A stretch of DNA of 64,000 nucleotides from Dryas octopetala. Taxonomy: Eukaryota; Streptophyta; Magnoliopsida; Rosales; Rosaceae. Under the pieces are notes generated by a model that worked only from the letters and a program-made list of their open reading frames with translations, did no database searches and was not told where the DNA came from. Positions 35,752-49,095 of this stretch are shown here, piece after piece. Location of the stretch: the NCBI GenBank assembly GCA_963921425.1, contig OY992834.1:6262001-6326000 (forward strand), in the 5' to 3' direction. A program made the translations under genes and the position numbers. Positions within the stretch are counted from its first letter, which is position 1, and each line of letters opens with the position of its first letter.

Positions 35752-36458
35752 GGGGGGCTATTCAGACCACCCTATTGTGCTGAGTTGACCACCCCCCTAA
35801 AATTTTGCCCATTTTTGCCCATTTTGCCCCTGCATGCCCATTTTCCAGATTTTGGCCAGCCACCCCTCTCCGCCGCCGGCGCAACCCCACCCCCTCTCCA
35901 CCGCCGGCGCGAACCCACCCCTCCTCACTGCATCTCCCCTCCTCTCCTCCTCCCCCACCCAGCCACCACTCCCCCACCCATCCCTTCCCCTCCCCAGCCC
36001 GCCCCCAGCCAGCCCACCCCTACCCAGCCAGCCCCTCCCCAGCCCGCCCGCACCCCCTCACCCTAAGCCCAGCCCCCGTCGCACCCCCCAGCCCCAGCCC
36101 CCGTCGCACCCATCCCCCACCCCCGATCTGGAGGTCTATGGGGTTGCGCCGGCCACCCATGGTGGTCCGGTGAGGGAGGGAGGCAGACAGAGGGGAGAGA
36201 GAGAAGATGGCAGAGAGAGGGAAGAGAGAGAGGAGATCGGGCCAGGGGAGGGGGGGTCGCGCCGGCCATGGGGAGGGGTGGGTCGCGCCGGCCATGGGGA
36301 GGGGGTGGGGTGGGTTGCTCCGGCGGCGGGGAGAGGTGGCCGGCCGAAATTGGAGGGGTGGGTTTTTTTTTTTATGCAGGGGCAAAATGGGCAAAAAGGG
36401 ATAAAATTTGAATGGGGTGGTCAATTTAGCAGGTTTGGGTGGTCTGAACAGCCCCCCC
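35752..36458. mobile_element. Non-autonomous Mutator-like MITE, copy 1
   Basis: The terminal inverted repeats begin GGGGGGCTATTCAGACCACC and, on the other strand, GGGGGGCTGTTCAGACCACC, and continue through TTGACCACCCC-like sequence. The flanks carry TTCTATGAG on both sides (35743-35751 and 36459-36467), a 9-bp duplication (8 if the last G belongs to the element). The interior is GC-rich with strand-asymmetric purine/pyrimidine tracts and a palindromic centre containing CCATGGGTGG-like sequence. It has no transposase; the long Pro-rich open frames are composition artefacts. The 9-bp duplication points to the Mutator superfamily. Related copy at 54993-55647. Confidence 0.75.
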
Positions 36459-38300
36459 TTCTATGAGACCTCGTTTTCTTTCTACCTTTTTGGATAGATT
36501 CAGAACTTTGTTTTCGTCCTCTCCTACCTTTGAATCAAAAGAATGAACTATGCATAATATTGGGATAAAAATAAAATTAAGAAAATTACGATGGATTAAT
36601 AAGTGGCATAAAATTAAATTAATGGGTCATATGAGTTTTTTTTTTTTTTTTTTCATTATCAAGAAGTTTAAATCTAGAAATTTCACATTCATCTCTCTTA
36701 TCTGATCAAATTACTTGAGTTAATGTTCATGAACTGAGTTGTATATATGAGACTATGAGTTAAGTAATTGAGTAATGAGTTGGTTTATACTAAGCAATAT
36801 GTGGATAGATATTAGGTTTATGATGTTGATGTGTGACTCAAAACAAAAGCTAGGTATAAATAAAATAAATGTTTTTTCACATAGTATAGTAAAATATGTT
36901 GGAAACCCATCCAAATCTTATTATTTATACAATAATCCATTTAAGGGGTGCCAAAATCTGCTTTAAAACTTAAAAGAATGGTAAAGCACCTGAATTACGT
37001 GTTTGCTTGTTCATGGCCAAAGAAGGATTCTAAATCTACTCTCTTCTAAAAACTTCTAATTGTTAAGAATTAAGTCAAAGATTATCGAAGTCAAAGATTT
37101 AGTTTGACATATAAAGGTTTTTTTATTATTATGATTAATGTGATATATAATTTTTATAATCAATATATTTGGATAACACATACACATACAAGCAAATAAT
37201 CAACCTCTGTGATTTTCTAAGACCCATGAAGAATGATGAGATTTTGAAATAGTCATCCTTTGGCATTGTAAGATGATGATGATAAATAAATAAAAAATAA
37301 AAGAAATTTCATTAATTTACTTTTAACATTGATACATATCAACGATATTATGAACCAAAAACCTAACTAATTATCATATTAGTAACTAAAAATTACATGA
37401 CATTTCACTGGTTGATTATTTGCCTATCATTTCCACAAGCTAGGTTAAATGATGAATATGCAAAGTATTGTAATTTTCTAGTATACTTACACAAAGTTCA
37501 AAGGAGTTTCTTGATCGATCTAAATCGTTTATGGGAAATTGAAGGGTTAAAACGAATTTTTTAGTTTTACTATTAAACCCTAAATAAGATGGAAGAACTG
37601 TGGATATTTTGTACACAACCTAATATAAAACTAGGATATCCAAAATTAGGAGAGGATCTAAATTCAAGTTATGATACATAAATACACAACAACTTGTAAT
37701 AATGTTTTTAGAATTAAAGGGGAAAAAACTATAAAACCATGTGTCACTGTCATAGAATTATCACTAAATGTGTAACTAAAAAACCTAATTATCAAAGCAG
37801 CATCATCATCTTAATAATAATGAAGTTTGTTGGGGATCCGAAAAATTAATTTTCCTACTTATGAAAGCAAAAAGATGCTGCTTTGATATTTATTCTCTCA
37901 TGTGTATTAAAATAATGTAGAAAAAGGCCGACCAACACTCAAACACAAAGTCTCAAACAGTACTTGCATTATTTCATGTTGGAATTATTGGGGTTCCCAA
38001 ACAAAACGAAAAAACAAAAACAAAATTTGTGGAGGAGTTTTAAGATCACGTTCAGAAAAGAGAAGGTAAAAGTGTAAATATAGGGAAAAATCTGAGTAAA
38101 GAATATGAGGTACAAAAGGATGGGAAGCAGCCACGTCAGTCAGAAAGCAAAACCTCGTAACCTTGCCGACAGTACATACCAGAAGCAATTATTTCTTATC
38201 TAACTTTCTCCAATTGGCACTAAATTTCTTTAATTATTTTCCCACTTGCACACCAAGAAGACTTTAATTTTTTTTATTTAATTCACTCAAAATAAATTAT

Positions 38301-38354
38301 AAAAAATGTCATCCATCTTTTTTGTTTGACCAAAAAAAAAAATGTCATCCATCT
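38301..38354. mobile_element. Micro-insertion with target-site duplication
   Basis: AAATGTCATCCATCT occurs at 38304-38318 and 38340-38354 around roughly 21 bases (a T run, GTTTGACC, then A run). The poly(A) tail plus a 15-base duplication is the mark of an L1-type retroposition of a nearly fully truncated template. Confidence 0.6.
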
Positions 38355-39803
38355 ACATACATTATATTATCATAATTATTGTTCATCAGGAACTTTAAAG
38401 TTTTAAGGTTTTCTAATTGAATTTAGTGGACAGATTTTTTACATTGACTTTATACTTCGTAGTATATTGTATATATCATAATATTCAACATTTGTTCCTT
38501 TCGTTCTTCGGGGAAGTTAGAAATATCTAACCATTATTTCTTCTATAAAAGGAAATTTTTTTTTAGTATCACTAATATCAATGATTACAATTGTTAATTA
38601 TACTAGAGATTATGCGTTTCATATTTTAATAAAACCCTATGATATAAGCAATGACGCATTTCGGGATCTCGTGTGCTTCACATTCGAGCATGTACACATC
38701 TTTCGAATGATAATTTTTAATACAAGATATTAATATAATTTGAATCTAGTACAGTATTATTAATTAAACTTTAGTTTGCAAATAACGTAATTTATTATCA
38801 CAAATAATAAGCAGGTCAATCTAGGTTAGCAAGATTACAAACAATCCAATTATGACACGATTGATTTAAATAATATGATTTGTTAGTAAGTAAGTCGAAT
38901 TAACGCTAAGCATAAATAACTTAATTTTTAATTAGTGTATATGAAAAGAAAAATTATTATTTTTATGTAATTCTTCATTTTTTAATATAATATATTATCA
39001 ACTCTTATCAAATTATGCAGTTGCTTGGTAATTCTGGTCATTGAATTATCCACCGTGCATCCAAATTTGACTCTCCATCTTTTTTAAATAAAAAATATAT
39101 ATGTCTTATCAAATTATTGGTTATACATATTTTATTTTTCACATCTTATAAGATTATAGTTCGAATTATCTTTCCTTAATACTACATCTCACAGTTAAGG
39201 TTTTTTGAAAATAAAAAACTAATTATCAATTTTAATGTTGAAGAGTCTCAAATATAAATCTCTTTTTCATTAAAAAAAAAAAAAAAGCATGAACAATGTC
39301 GGACAGTGGGAGTTTCTGATGGAGGCGTTTGCAGCAGATGGTTTGTTGTTTAAGATATTTACTAGAAGAGGTAACCTTGGAAAGTTGGAATAAAGGTCAA
39401 AATGGACCGGAAAAAGTAAAAGATATTTTAAAATTTAAGGTTGAAGGATTCGGAAATGCCAGATGAGGAAAGGTACCCCTAAGTGGGTGGTTATGAATGA
39501 TTCTCGTGTCTTCTGTCAAACATTTGTTTCCAAATCAAGAACGTACGGCCCAGATCTGTTCGAGTAATTTGTCGTATTGTTTTTATTTATTATATTATAT
39601 ATTTATTATGTGGGTGGAGTTGATTGGTAGTTGGCTAATTATTAATATTATATTATTGTCATTATTATAAAGCCACTGACAACTGATAGAAGCCCTGTCT
39701 CCATTAAGGTTTATCTCTCTTCGTCGGTATCTGCTGTTCTTCAGTTCACAAACTTACGAGTGGTTGGTTCCAAAACAAAGAAGGGAGCAGTTGGCTCCTT
39801 ATT

Positions 39804-39844
39804 AGATATTTGGATTTTTTTTTTGGCCAAGAGATATTTGGATT
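39804..39844. mobile_element. Micro-insertion with target-site duplication
   Basis: AGATATTTGGATT (39804-39816 and 39832-39844) flanks 15 bases, T8 followed by GGCCAAG; on the other strand this is CTTGGCC plus A8. Same type of tail as at 59067-59088. Confidence 0.65.
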
Positions 39845-41381
39845 ATTTAAATACAAAACTTTCTTATGTTTTCTATAGATTATGGTTTAATTGGGTACTG
39901 TAAAATATACAAAGAGCTTTTGTTAAGAGATTTTTTTAGTCTGGTGATCACGAAAATTATTATGTGTAACTATTACACCATTATTTAGTATTTATTAAAA
40001 TTACTTGATTATTAAAATTGTCTATTTGTACCGTCCATATGCAAAATTTTATTCAAGGAGAAGAACTTTCCTGTAAAACTGATATGAGGATCACAAAGTA
40101 GAGAGGAAGGAGGTTACAAGTTACAACATTGAGATTTGGGACACACTCTCCTTTCTATTTTTGTGATGTCATATCAATATCCCTTTTACATAAATGTTTT
40201 TCTCTCTCAATAGTCATCCCAATTAACAATTAGACAAATCAAAGATGATTTAACCATCTGATTAAATTTTAATAATTTAAGAGTTCATCAAATTGAGGGC
40301 ATATGACATATATGTCGGTCATTTTATCATACAAAAATTCTTGTGCAAGATATTTTTATCATTTTATCATTGAAAGATGATCTCTGTTCTTTAACTAAAT
40401 AATGGACATAGATATTTTTATGATTTTTGCCATAATTTTTTTGGCTATTTTTAATAGGATTCAACATATTAAAGTATATGCTTCTATATTTTTTGATATA
40501 AAATCATCATTCAAGGTTATATTTTAAGTTCTAATTTATGAGTTTTAAACAAAATTTAACCGAAGAACATGAGCTCAATATCATGAGAGTTAAAACCAAA
40601 GATTTGGTATCAAATGATGATTTATAACCCAAAGTATTAAATCCTACTAAGAATCAAATCAAAATTCTAAAACAAACAAAGCCATAAAATATAAGCGGTT
40701 CTTGCATAAAGAAAGATTGTTATATCATACCCACAAATGGTTGAGATGCATCTCACTTAATTTTCCCATTATGCATACTTTAATTATACTTACGTTTGCT
40801 GTAACCGCCTAAATGCAAATTTTCAGTACACGAACAAATTAAAATATTTAAAACATATTTTAGCATATATATGAAAATTTAAATACACATATTCATTTCT
40901 CATGCAGCCTTACGTACGAAACAACTGGCATTGTATTGCAATGAAATAACTCTCTCTTTTAATTGTAAGACCAATAGCAATTAACAAATGAAATGTCACA
41001 GCAGCATTAATGTGTGTGAACTTGGAAACTTTCATGTTTTTTTTTTTTTTGTAATAAACAATAAAATGCAATATACTTATATACCCTTCAAATGGGAGGA
41101 GTCAAGCACAAATGCTCGGACCCCAAGCATGAACTCTGCATTACAAAATCACAATAAAACACCGCAATGGCAAACTTCAATATGAAGATATTGTTAGTCG
41201 AGCACTCATGTTACTCAATAAATTGGTAACATCTCATAATTTTATAAACTAGACTTTGAGCCCGCGTATAACATATGTCATTTGATTTCTAAAAAGCTCA
41301 AACTTTGGTATGAGTGCGGTACACAAAAATAACCTCATTTTGTTTTTATGGTCAAAATTACTTTTATCATATATATATATA

Positions 41382-41744
41382 TATACCTCAACTTATTTAT
41401 GTTGAGGTATACCCTATTGGGGCCCACACGAGTCGTTTTGTGTCAATCCGAACTATTCATTTTTTACATTTCCATTAATAGATCATTTATGCAAAAAATT
41501 AGCCAAATTGAAAATCATTTGCCTATCTAACTTTAATCAAATAAATGGACGAACAAAATATTTTTAATGAAACCGTCCATTTGTTTTATTAAAGTTATAT
41601 TGACAACTGATTTCCAATTTAGCTAATTTTTTGCAGAGATAATCTATCAATGAAGATGTAAAAAATAAATGATTCGGATTGACACAAAACTACTTATGTG
41701 GGCCCCAACAAGTTCATACCTCAACATAAATAAATTGAGGTATA
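41382..41744. mobile_element. Foldback MITE
   Basis: About 360 bases that fold on themselves almost end to end. The left arm carries TACCTCAACTTATTTATG and GGGGCCCACACGAG; the right arm carries the complementary CATAAATAAATTGAGGTA and CTTATGTGGGCCCC. No ORF. Target duplication not clear because the left flank is (AT)n. Similar, more decayed foldbacks lie at about 12095-12290 and 55935-56180. Confidence 0.65.
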
Positions 41745-44576
41745 CCTCAATAGAAAGAGTCTATATATATAAAGATAACTTTATTTCTGCAAATCATCGG
41801 TTACGTTTTTAAAAAGGACAAATTTGTAGAAATAACCGTTCATCGTCCGTTTCTTTTTTATTTCCTCCAACACAAAAGATAAGACTACTTTAATTAAGTC
41901 TTCCACCATAAAAAATAGAAAACAAAAAAACAAAAAAACAAATAAATGAATGTTTTTATGCTTGAATGTTCAGAAATAATATTATTAAATGGGTAATAAA
42001 ATTCATAATAATGATAATTGTGAATCCATACTCCATTGGCTACATGTACCAAATACACATCCTCACATGCATTATTATGCTCTAAATAAAAACATGACTA
42101 AAGCCACAAACAGTTGCTTTCACATAGCAAAGGCCAAAACACATTTTTAGTGTGGGGAAATGCGAAAAACAATGCTACTTATGATACAAGAGTTATGGTT
42201 TGGTCACTTTTTCATTGTTGTGTGGACCTTGGAGTCTAGCTACTTTAGGTGATTACCAAGCCCAGCTGTTGGATTTATTATAAATTTATACCCCTGTATA
42301 TAGGGGACCATTATTAGACACACCCAATTGAGAAATACTCAATTATATAAGAAGAGGGTGGTCCTCCAAATTAAATGGTACACCTATGGCACTATGGACC
42401 CTATCACCCAAGGTATAGTCAAGGTCACCTATCACGTTTCATTATTTTGGGATCAAACTCTGTGATATCTCCGTCCATTTTAATTTGGTCCAATCAAATG
42501 TTGCCATGATCTCACTATGGTCCCGCGGAGATGTGAATATCTTTAATTTTTTATTTTATTTGTAGAATAAGATGTGATGTTGCGTGAGAATTCACATATG
42601 GCGACTGCCTGACCGTCCAAAATTGTCCAATGCAGCCCGCATTGTGTGTACTGTGTAATGTCAAACCTATGACTTTTTCCAGTTTTGGACATGCCTTTCT
42701 CACTCATAAAATTAAGCGAGTACAAAATCCATGTTATGTTTCTCATTTGGGATGACTTCTTATTATTAGCATGATTGACTTTCGTACATCATAGATATTA
42801 ACCTCTTAATATTGTTGGGGGTATACTAAATTCAATTTTTTTTTTTCTTTTTTTAAGAAGAATTGTTATTGAGTTCAATACACTGCGCCCTCTCACCAAT
42901 ACTTATCCATAAATATTTCCTTATGGGGCCAAGATATTAGTGTTAATCGATCACTAAAATATCCTTAACTAATAGCTATTACATGAAATTTTTATGTTTT
43001 TATCACTTTCAGGGTGTTTTATAGAAACAAACATAAATAAAATAAGAAAATTAAAGATTTGCATATACAAACTGTAAAAACTCAAGACTCGTTAAGATTT
43101 AAAAAAAAAAAAAATCAACCAAGCAAGTAAAATCATCATGGAGCATTTCAAGTGGTAGGTGGGTTTTGGAAGAGGAGAAAATGTGGAACTTGTGAGAAAA
43201 AGGCAGAACCATTTGAACAATTGCAAATTTGCAATGAATCATGGGCGAGCTAATTAGTAAAAAAATAGCTTCCTCCCGTACACATGATGTGCTCCACTAC
43301 TCTTCTTCTTCACCTTAGCCTCTTTAGGCATTTCTACAAACTCCTTGTCTCTAAATTTTAAGGAACAAAATATGAGTCATGGGGTCAAGCTTCTACATCT
43401 AGGGGAATAAATATGGGTTCATGGGTCAATTGACGCTATTTGCCCCTTGCTAAATTCGCCCCCGACTCTATTTAGAGGTGAGTTTGATGCAACGCTCTCT
43501 CACATACTTAGAGGTGTCAAATGGGCTGAAGTTTTCATCCCATTAGGCACGACACATGCATGAGTACAAAATGTGCCCGAACTAGGCACGACTCTATTAA
43601 CATTATTTTTTTTAAATATAAATGCAAAATTTTAATTTTTCAAGAAAAATGTTTTATATTTAATTATAAAAATAATATGATGAGGTTGTACCTTGTAACC
43701 CTAACAAAAGAAAAAGAAAATAGCATGTGGGCTAGCACAAACATGACACGAGCACGAATGAGTCGTAAGTTGTGCTAAATCTAAGACTCTAAGTCTTATT
43801 TATTTGGACTAGCACAAGTACGACACGATTATCAAATAGGCAATTATGAAATTCACTATTTTGTAATAGATTTTACATATTATGGGAGAGAGCCTCACTT
43901 ATTGTAACAGGGGTGTCATACATGCATATAATAGTTTTATTGCTTTCTCAAATATTGTAATTAATGATTTTTATGTATGAATATAAGTAATGACCGATAA
44001 CTTTCCTATGAGTAATGCTAAAGAAAACCATATATCATATAGTTGTGAAGTTCAGTTATTACATCAATTATTATGACTTAACAATATAAAAACCACATAT
44101 TTTGCCTCAGAATAACATATATTGCTCTACTATTTACCAACGCTGACTTGCCCATTTAGCATTATCATTTTTCGCCGAGACAATCCTAGGAATAGAATCG
44201 AAGTCGTGCAAATCAATGAATCCCTATTGGTCCATGACTAGACACACAAAAAAAAAAAAAGAATCCTACAATACCAACAAACTTTTTTCTACAATTAATG
44301 ACGAAGGTGGAGACTAAAATGAATTTTGCACTGCCTTGATTCATATAATTCATGACAATAAATGAAAATGAATCAGGGTTCTGTTCACTCTTAACTTCCT
44401 TAAAAATTTCTTTTGGCACTTAGCAATAATTATGGAGATGAAAAGTGATCTAAGCAGAGCAAAAGCAAGAGCAACACCCACATCCAAGTGTAACAGTTCT
44501 CTGCCTTCACAGCTAGCACGTCCCCATCTCTTTCTTTTTAGCCTTCAGTTCCCTGAGCCAGTTTCTTATTGCCTCT

Positions 44577-44609
<33 letters not shown>

Positions 44610-44863
44610 ACTTCAATTTCTTCCTCTGCCTTTTTCCCAATTCCCATCTCTGTCTCTCTCTCTCTGTGGCTTTGCAGGCCCTTTCTCTTTGATCCAATTT
44701 GCATAGTTTTCCATGTTACTTGATTTTGTTTGATTTTCTTGGAAACAAATTGGATTCTGCAACTGGGTTTTTGGCATCAAAGATTCTAAGCTATGCAAAA
44801 GTCAGACTTAGTTTTCTGAAGATCGATCAACAGCAAAAACAGAGCAAAACAGGACACAAAATC
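41745..44863. other. AT-rich spacer and leader of the AP2 gene
   Basis: No ORF supported from 41.7 to 44.4 kb. The stretch at about 43505-43830 has repeated CACGA/TGACACG words typical of a decayed dispersed repeat. From about 44510 to 44863 the sequence is pyrimidine-rich, with (CT)n at about 44575-44597, and is probably the AP2-gene leader. Confidence 0.45.
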
Positions 44864-47367
44864 ATGTTGGATCTTAATGTTAATATCACCGCCACTGATT
44901 TGAGCTACGATGATGAGAAGGCCAAAACTTTGGAGGCCGAGAAGCTCCCGCAGATGGAAGAAGACTCCGGGACCTCAAACTCCTCCGTCGTCAATGCCGA
45001 AGAAGCTCCAACTCCGAGCAATGCCGCAGACGAAGACTCCTCCAACACCACCTCCTCGTACATCTTCGACATCCTGAAGAAAGAGAAAGACGGCCTCTGC
45101 AACGCTTATGGGGCGAGAGAGGAGACCCAGTCGCAGGAATTGGCTACAAGGTCGCTTTTTACGGTGACCGGAGGCAAGGAGGCAGAGTGTGGGTTCGGAC
45201 TGTCGTCGTCATCGAGGCCTCAGTGGCTAAACTTGTCGTTTACTGACTCTGGTGGGCAGGCAGAGCTGAGAATTATGCAGCAGCAACAGCAGACACGTCA
45301 GCAGCCGCCGCCGCCGCCGCCGCAGCCCAGGAAAAGTCGCCGGGGGCCGAGATCCCGGAGTTCTCAGTACCGGGGCGTTACGTTTTACCGGAGGACCGGG
45401 CGGTGGGAGTCGCATATATGGTGCGTTTTGTGTGGTTGTGATCAATGATAGATGCATCATCATCATCATCATCATCAATTATCATGCTTAAATGGTTCAT
45501 TGATTTTGTTCAATGATTTTAATTACTTTATTTCTTTCTTTGTTTGATGTGAAGGGATTGTGGGAAGCAGGTGTATTTAGGTAAGTAGATGATCATCATG
45601 ATTCATGATTATGCTCTTTTGAGGGAATTAGTTTCATGGTTTTGAGGTCTTGGATCTAAATTGAATTGGGTTTTGTTTGGTTTTGTTATATAGGTGGATT
45701 TGACACTGCTCATTCTGCTGCTAAGTGAGTGTATATGCTGATCAACTTTTTCTGATGAACATATTTGGTTTGGTTTGGTTTTCTTGCTTACTTTGTTAAG
45801 TTTTGCTCACTTGGGGCCTAATGGTTTTCACTTTTCAGAGCATATGATCGGGCTGCAATCAAGTTTAGGGGAGTTGATGCTGATATCAATTTTAGCTTAA
45901 GCGACTATGAGGAAGATATGAAACAGGTAGACTAATAGGACTAATTACTTGAAATTTGTGAGTTTTTGGAATTTTTATCCCTTACTAAGCTGTATACTTT
46001 GAATGATTTGCAGATGAGGCATCTGAACAAAGAAGAATTTGTGCACGTGCTTCGTCGCCAAAGCAATGGAGCCTCACGTGCGAGCTCGAAATACAGAGGT
46101 GTAACCCTGCCCAAATGTGGTCAATGGGAAACTGGAAGGGGACAGTTTCTTGGGAAAAAGTGAGAACTGAAGCTATATTTCAGACACCCTTTATGGCTAC
46201 ATTCTTAGACCCTGTTGAATATTCATTTTCCTTGGCACAAATTAAACTTATATTCTGTAATCTAAAATAAATGTCTCTTTTGTTTTTCTCAATTCAGGGT
46301 CTTTGAGAAGGCAGCGCCGCCGGAGATCAAATGCAATGGAAGGGAAGGAGTTGCCAACTTTGACCCTGGTACTTATGAAGGGGAGATCATCTTAGATGCC
46401 AGTATTGAAGGTACTAAATGAAACCAATGTCTGTTTCTCTTATTGATTTTGTCATACATACAATGAATTTGGTGTTTGCTGTAAATGCAGGCAGGGGTCA
46501 CAATCTTGATCTGAGCCTTGGGATTTCTCAGCCTTCTAATGGTCAAAAGGGGAATGGCAATCTGGGGGGCTTTCAACTTGGTGGCAATGCTTTTGAAATG
46601 TCCAACAAGGAGAGGCCAATGGTAATGTTTCTTAGTTTCCTAATTTTTTTTTTCTCTCTTTTTGGGTTTGAAGTAAAGGTATTTTTCAATGCTTGTATTT
46701 CTTATTATATAGTTGTTGACAATGGGATTTACAGGGCAATGGCTCTGCTTCTGGACCTGTGGGTGGACAACCCGCTCATGTTCTAGCAATGGTGTCCAAA
46801 CACCCTGCCATATATTCTGGGATATATCCTGGTTTCTTACAAAAACATGAGGTACTACTACTACTACTTCTCATCTGTGTCAATACCACATTGTTTGTTT
46901 TTTATGATAAGTGCTTTTACTTCTGCAATGAAAGTAATTATCATTGTCCTCTCTTTATTTAAGAGTACAGAGTGGTTAGGTTAGGGTGACAAGATAACAC
47001 GACACGAACCCAACACAAAATTAGCGGGTTAAAGTTGATCAATACTTGACACGAAGTCATATATGTTATATGTGTTTGATTAAACTTTTGGTGGGTGCAG
47101 GAAATGGTTACAGATCATCACCAGAGAGTAGTCCCCCAAGCAGTTTCTTCACCAAGATTTACAAACTGGGCATGGCAAATTCATGGAAACAGCAGCAATG
47201 TGACCCCAGTGCCAGTGTTCTCTGTTGCAGCATCATCAGGATTCTCATCATCTTCCATAGCTTCTACTACACCTCCAATTCCATCAGCTAATAACCAGCT
47301 TCCACCAAACCTCCAAGCCAACTATTCTGCCTACAATTTCTGCCTTCCTTTTCCCACCATGGAATAG
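44864..47367 (+). CDS. AP2-type transcription factor, TOE1/TOE2-like, miR172 target
   Basis: Nine coding exons: 44864-45420, 45555-45580, 45694-45724, 45839-45926, 46014-46159, 46298-46410, 46491-46621, 46735-46851, 47101-47367; phases join to 491 aa. The start MLDLNVN is the usual euAP2 N-terminus with an EAR-like DLNVN; the frame is open upstream, but this ATG is the conserved one. The basic stretch [15 protein letters not shown] leads into a complete first AP2 domain (about 166-230, with the [13 protein letters not shown] microexons). The second domain (about 258-310) begins [13 protein letters not shown] but jumps from FLGKK to [15 protein letters not shown], lacking the YLG..AARAYD part. 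LDLSLGI at about 325 is a second EAR-like motif. Known for TOE1/TOE2: nuclear repressors of flowering and phase change, silenced by miR172. The missing second-domain segment is a clade trait, so I prefer TOE1/TOE2 over AP2/TOE3. Confidence 0.93.
47225..47245 (+). promoter_or_regulatory. miR172 target site
   Basis: A 21-base site in the last exon of the AP2 gene; its core GCAGCATCATCAGGATTCT is the classical miR172 target in euAP2 genes. In frame it codes for AASSGF, as expected. Only the second 5' base and one central position depart from perfect pairing in the way usual for natural sites. Confidence 0.93.
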
Positions 47368-49095
47368 TGGTTTTGAAAGGGCTAGGTGAGCAGATCACAA
47401 CTGACGAAACACTTCAGTCTGTGTACTGTGCAGAGATCGATGTTTTCGTTTTGGATGTGTGTCTCATATTATCAAAACATAGCTTGTTATGTACTATCTA
47501 ACTCTTCCTTTGTAGCTGTTGTATATGAGCTTCAGTGCAAAAGAGGCTTTGTCAATTATCTTTGCATTTACATAGAGTGGAAATGATTTGACCACCATGA
47601 TCAATTGAAACATTGGTGGAGTAGCCCACAAATAGCTCCCACCCTAATTGAGACCCAACTAGATGGCTTGAAAGAAACTTGTGTATGCTTTGCCAGCGCA
47701 CTGTGTCGGTCTCTCATACACGTACAAGATATGTGACACATCGTACACAAATTTTTCTCTTATATGCTTGACTTTATTTAAACTTGCATGGAAGTTATGA
47801 TATTGAAACTAGTCCAAACGCAACCTTGTGATCCAAACTTGCATGACCAAAGGGCCAGAAGGCTTGGATTCAATTATTTTTGCTAGTCTGTCTTGTTGGG
47901 TCAACTTCATCCCATCTAATACATCCTAGTTGCAAACTAAACAGAAAAGTGGTAGTTGGATTCTTACGCTCAACCTTTAACCCATACATACCCGAATCAT
48001 TGAAACATTATTTACAGCTCAAGTCTAGTTATGGTGAGTTGAAAGGCTTGCCTTGTAGTTCCCTTAGACACTTGCATAATCCAAATATTTGATAATCAAA
48101 ACCTAGGTAATTTTCTATGCTTATAAATTATAGCTTAACTTGATACACCAACATTGCTTGAATCGTACGCATAAATAGAAAGAAGTTATGGTAAACTCAA
48201 GCACAAGTTACAACACAACGAACGCACCATCACAAAAGCACAACTCTCAATAAACTCTCCTTCCAGTCATTCAATGAGTGCGAGCTCCCAGTAATGAATG
48301 CAACTAATATACAGCCATCATCAAGTAGTCGATGCAGTTGTAGGGTGGTAGTTTTCAGTATGGCTTGATAACACAATTTGAATCCAAATTAAAATTAGCG
48401 CATTACAGATCGATTATTAATTACTTAACATGATTGCATAAATACGTAGTTTTGTTTTGATATGAAAATCAAGACCGGCCTTGAAATTTTAGGGACCAAA
48501 ACCAACCATTAAAATAAGATTCTTAATTTTTCATGTACATTCACGTGATTTTATTATATTTTATTTTTTAATAAAATATAGGGCCCGAGACAATTGCTTC
48601 ATTTGTTTACTCTCATGAGTCATGACCAATAAATTTGTTTCTAATGAATAATTTTCCAGTGTGACCGTCACTTTGCCAAGTGGCATTACTAGTCCACTTA
48701 TGTTATAAAATTATGACATGTATATATAATAAACGAAAAAATTTTATATGTCACTATCATTTTAGCATGTGGTGTTATTAATTCACTTACTTTATATTTA
48801 TAATATATGTATATTTATTAATATTATATCTTAAAAAAATAAATTTTTGTTTATTCATATTATTGTGTGAATTATTAATATTACATGACAGTGTGAGAGT
48901 AAGACGCTGTGCACAAACTTTTCCCTTTATATTTTTTATATTTTATATTATTTGGCATGATCTTAATACAAAAGAGAATTTAAATGCACTTAAATAACAG
49001 TTGGTAGAAAATCGAAATCAGAAACCTCTAGTCCTCAAAACCTCAGTGACTCAGTTTGTCATTGTTTCCCTCTCAACTCGAAACTCGAAACGAAA
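47368..49095. other. AP2-gene 3' region and spacer
   Basis: The first ~250 bases are likely AP2 3' UTR. The remainder is AT-rich; I see no supported ORF or element. The ORF at 47880-48092 shows no family resemblance. Confidence 0.5.

Larger units (their letters stand above)
36468..41381. other. Gene-poor AT-rich region
   Basis: No ORF that I can support on either strand. It contains two micro-insertions with target duplications (38301-38354 and 39804-39844) and, near 38810-38910, a decayed repeat with TATGACACGATTGA-like words resembling the piece at about 46975-47060. The poly(A)/poly(T) stretches are otherwise unremarkable. Confidence 0.45.

Noticed and set aside
35834-36466. Long Pro-rich and Gly-rich open frames in the GC-rich MITE interior (also 36020-36424)
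   Set aside because: They occur on both strands in several frames at once and follow C/G-run composition; no domain, start context or intron pattern.
43505-43830. Dispersed-repeat words (TGACACG, GGCACGA) also seen near 38810-38910 and 46975-47060
   Set aside because: Too decayed to define ends, family or a target duplication, so not listed as an element.
46160-46297. Apparent loss of a microexon from the second AP2 domain as a mutation specific to this gene
   Set aside because: TOE1 and TOE2 of Arabidopsis show the same gap, so it is a clade feature; kept only as context for classification.
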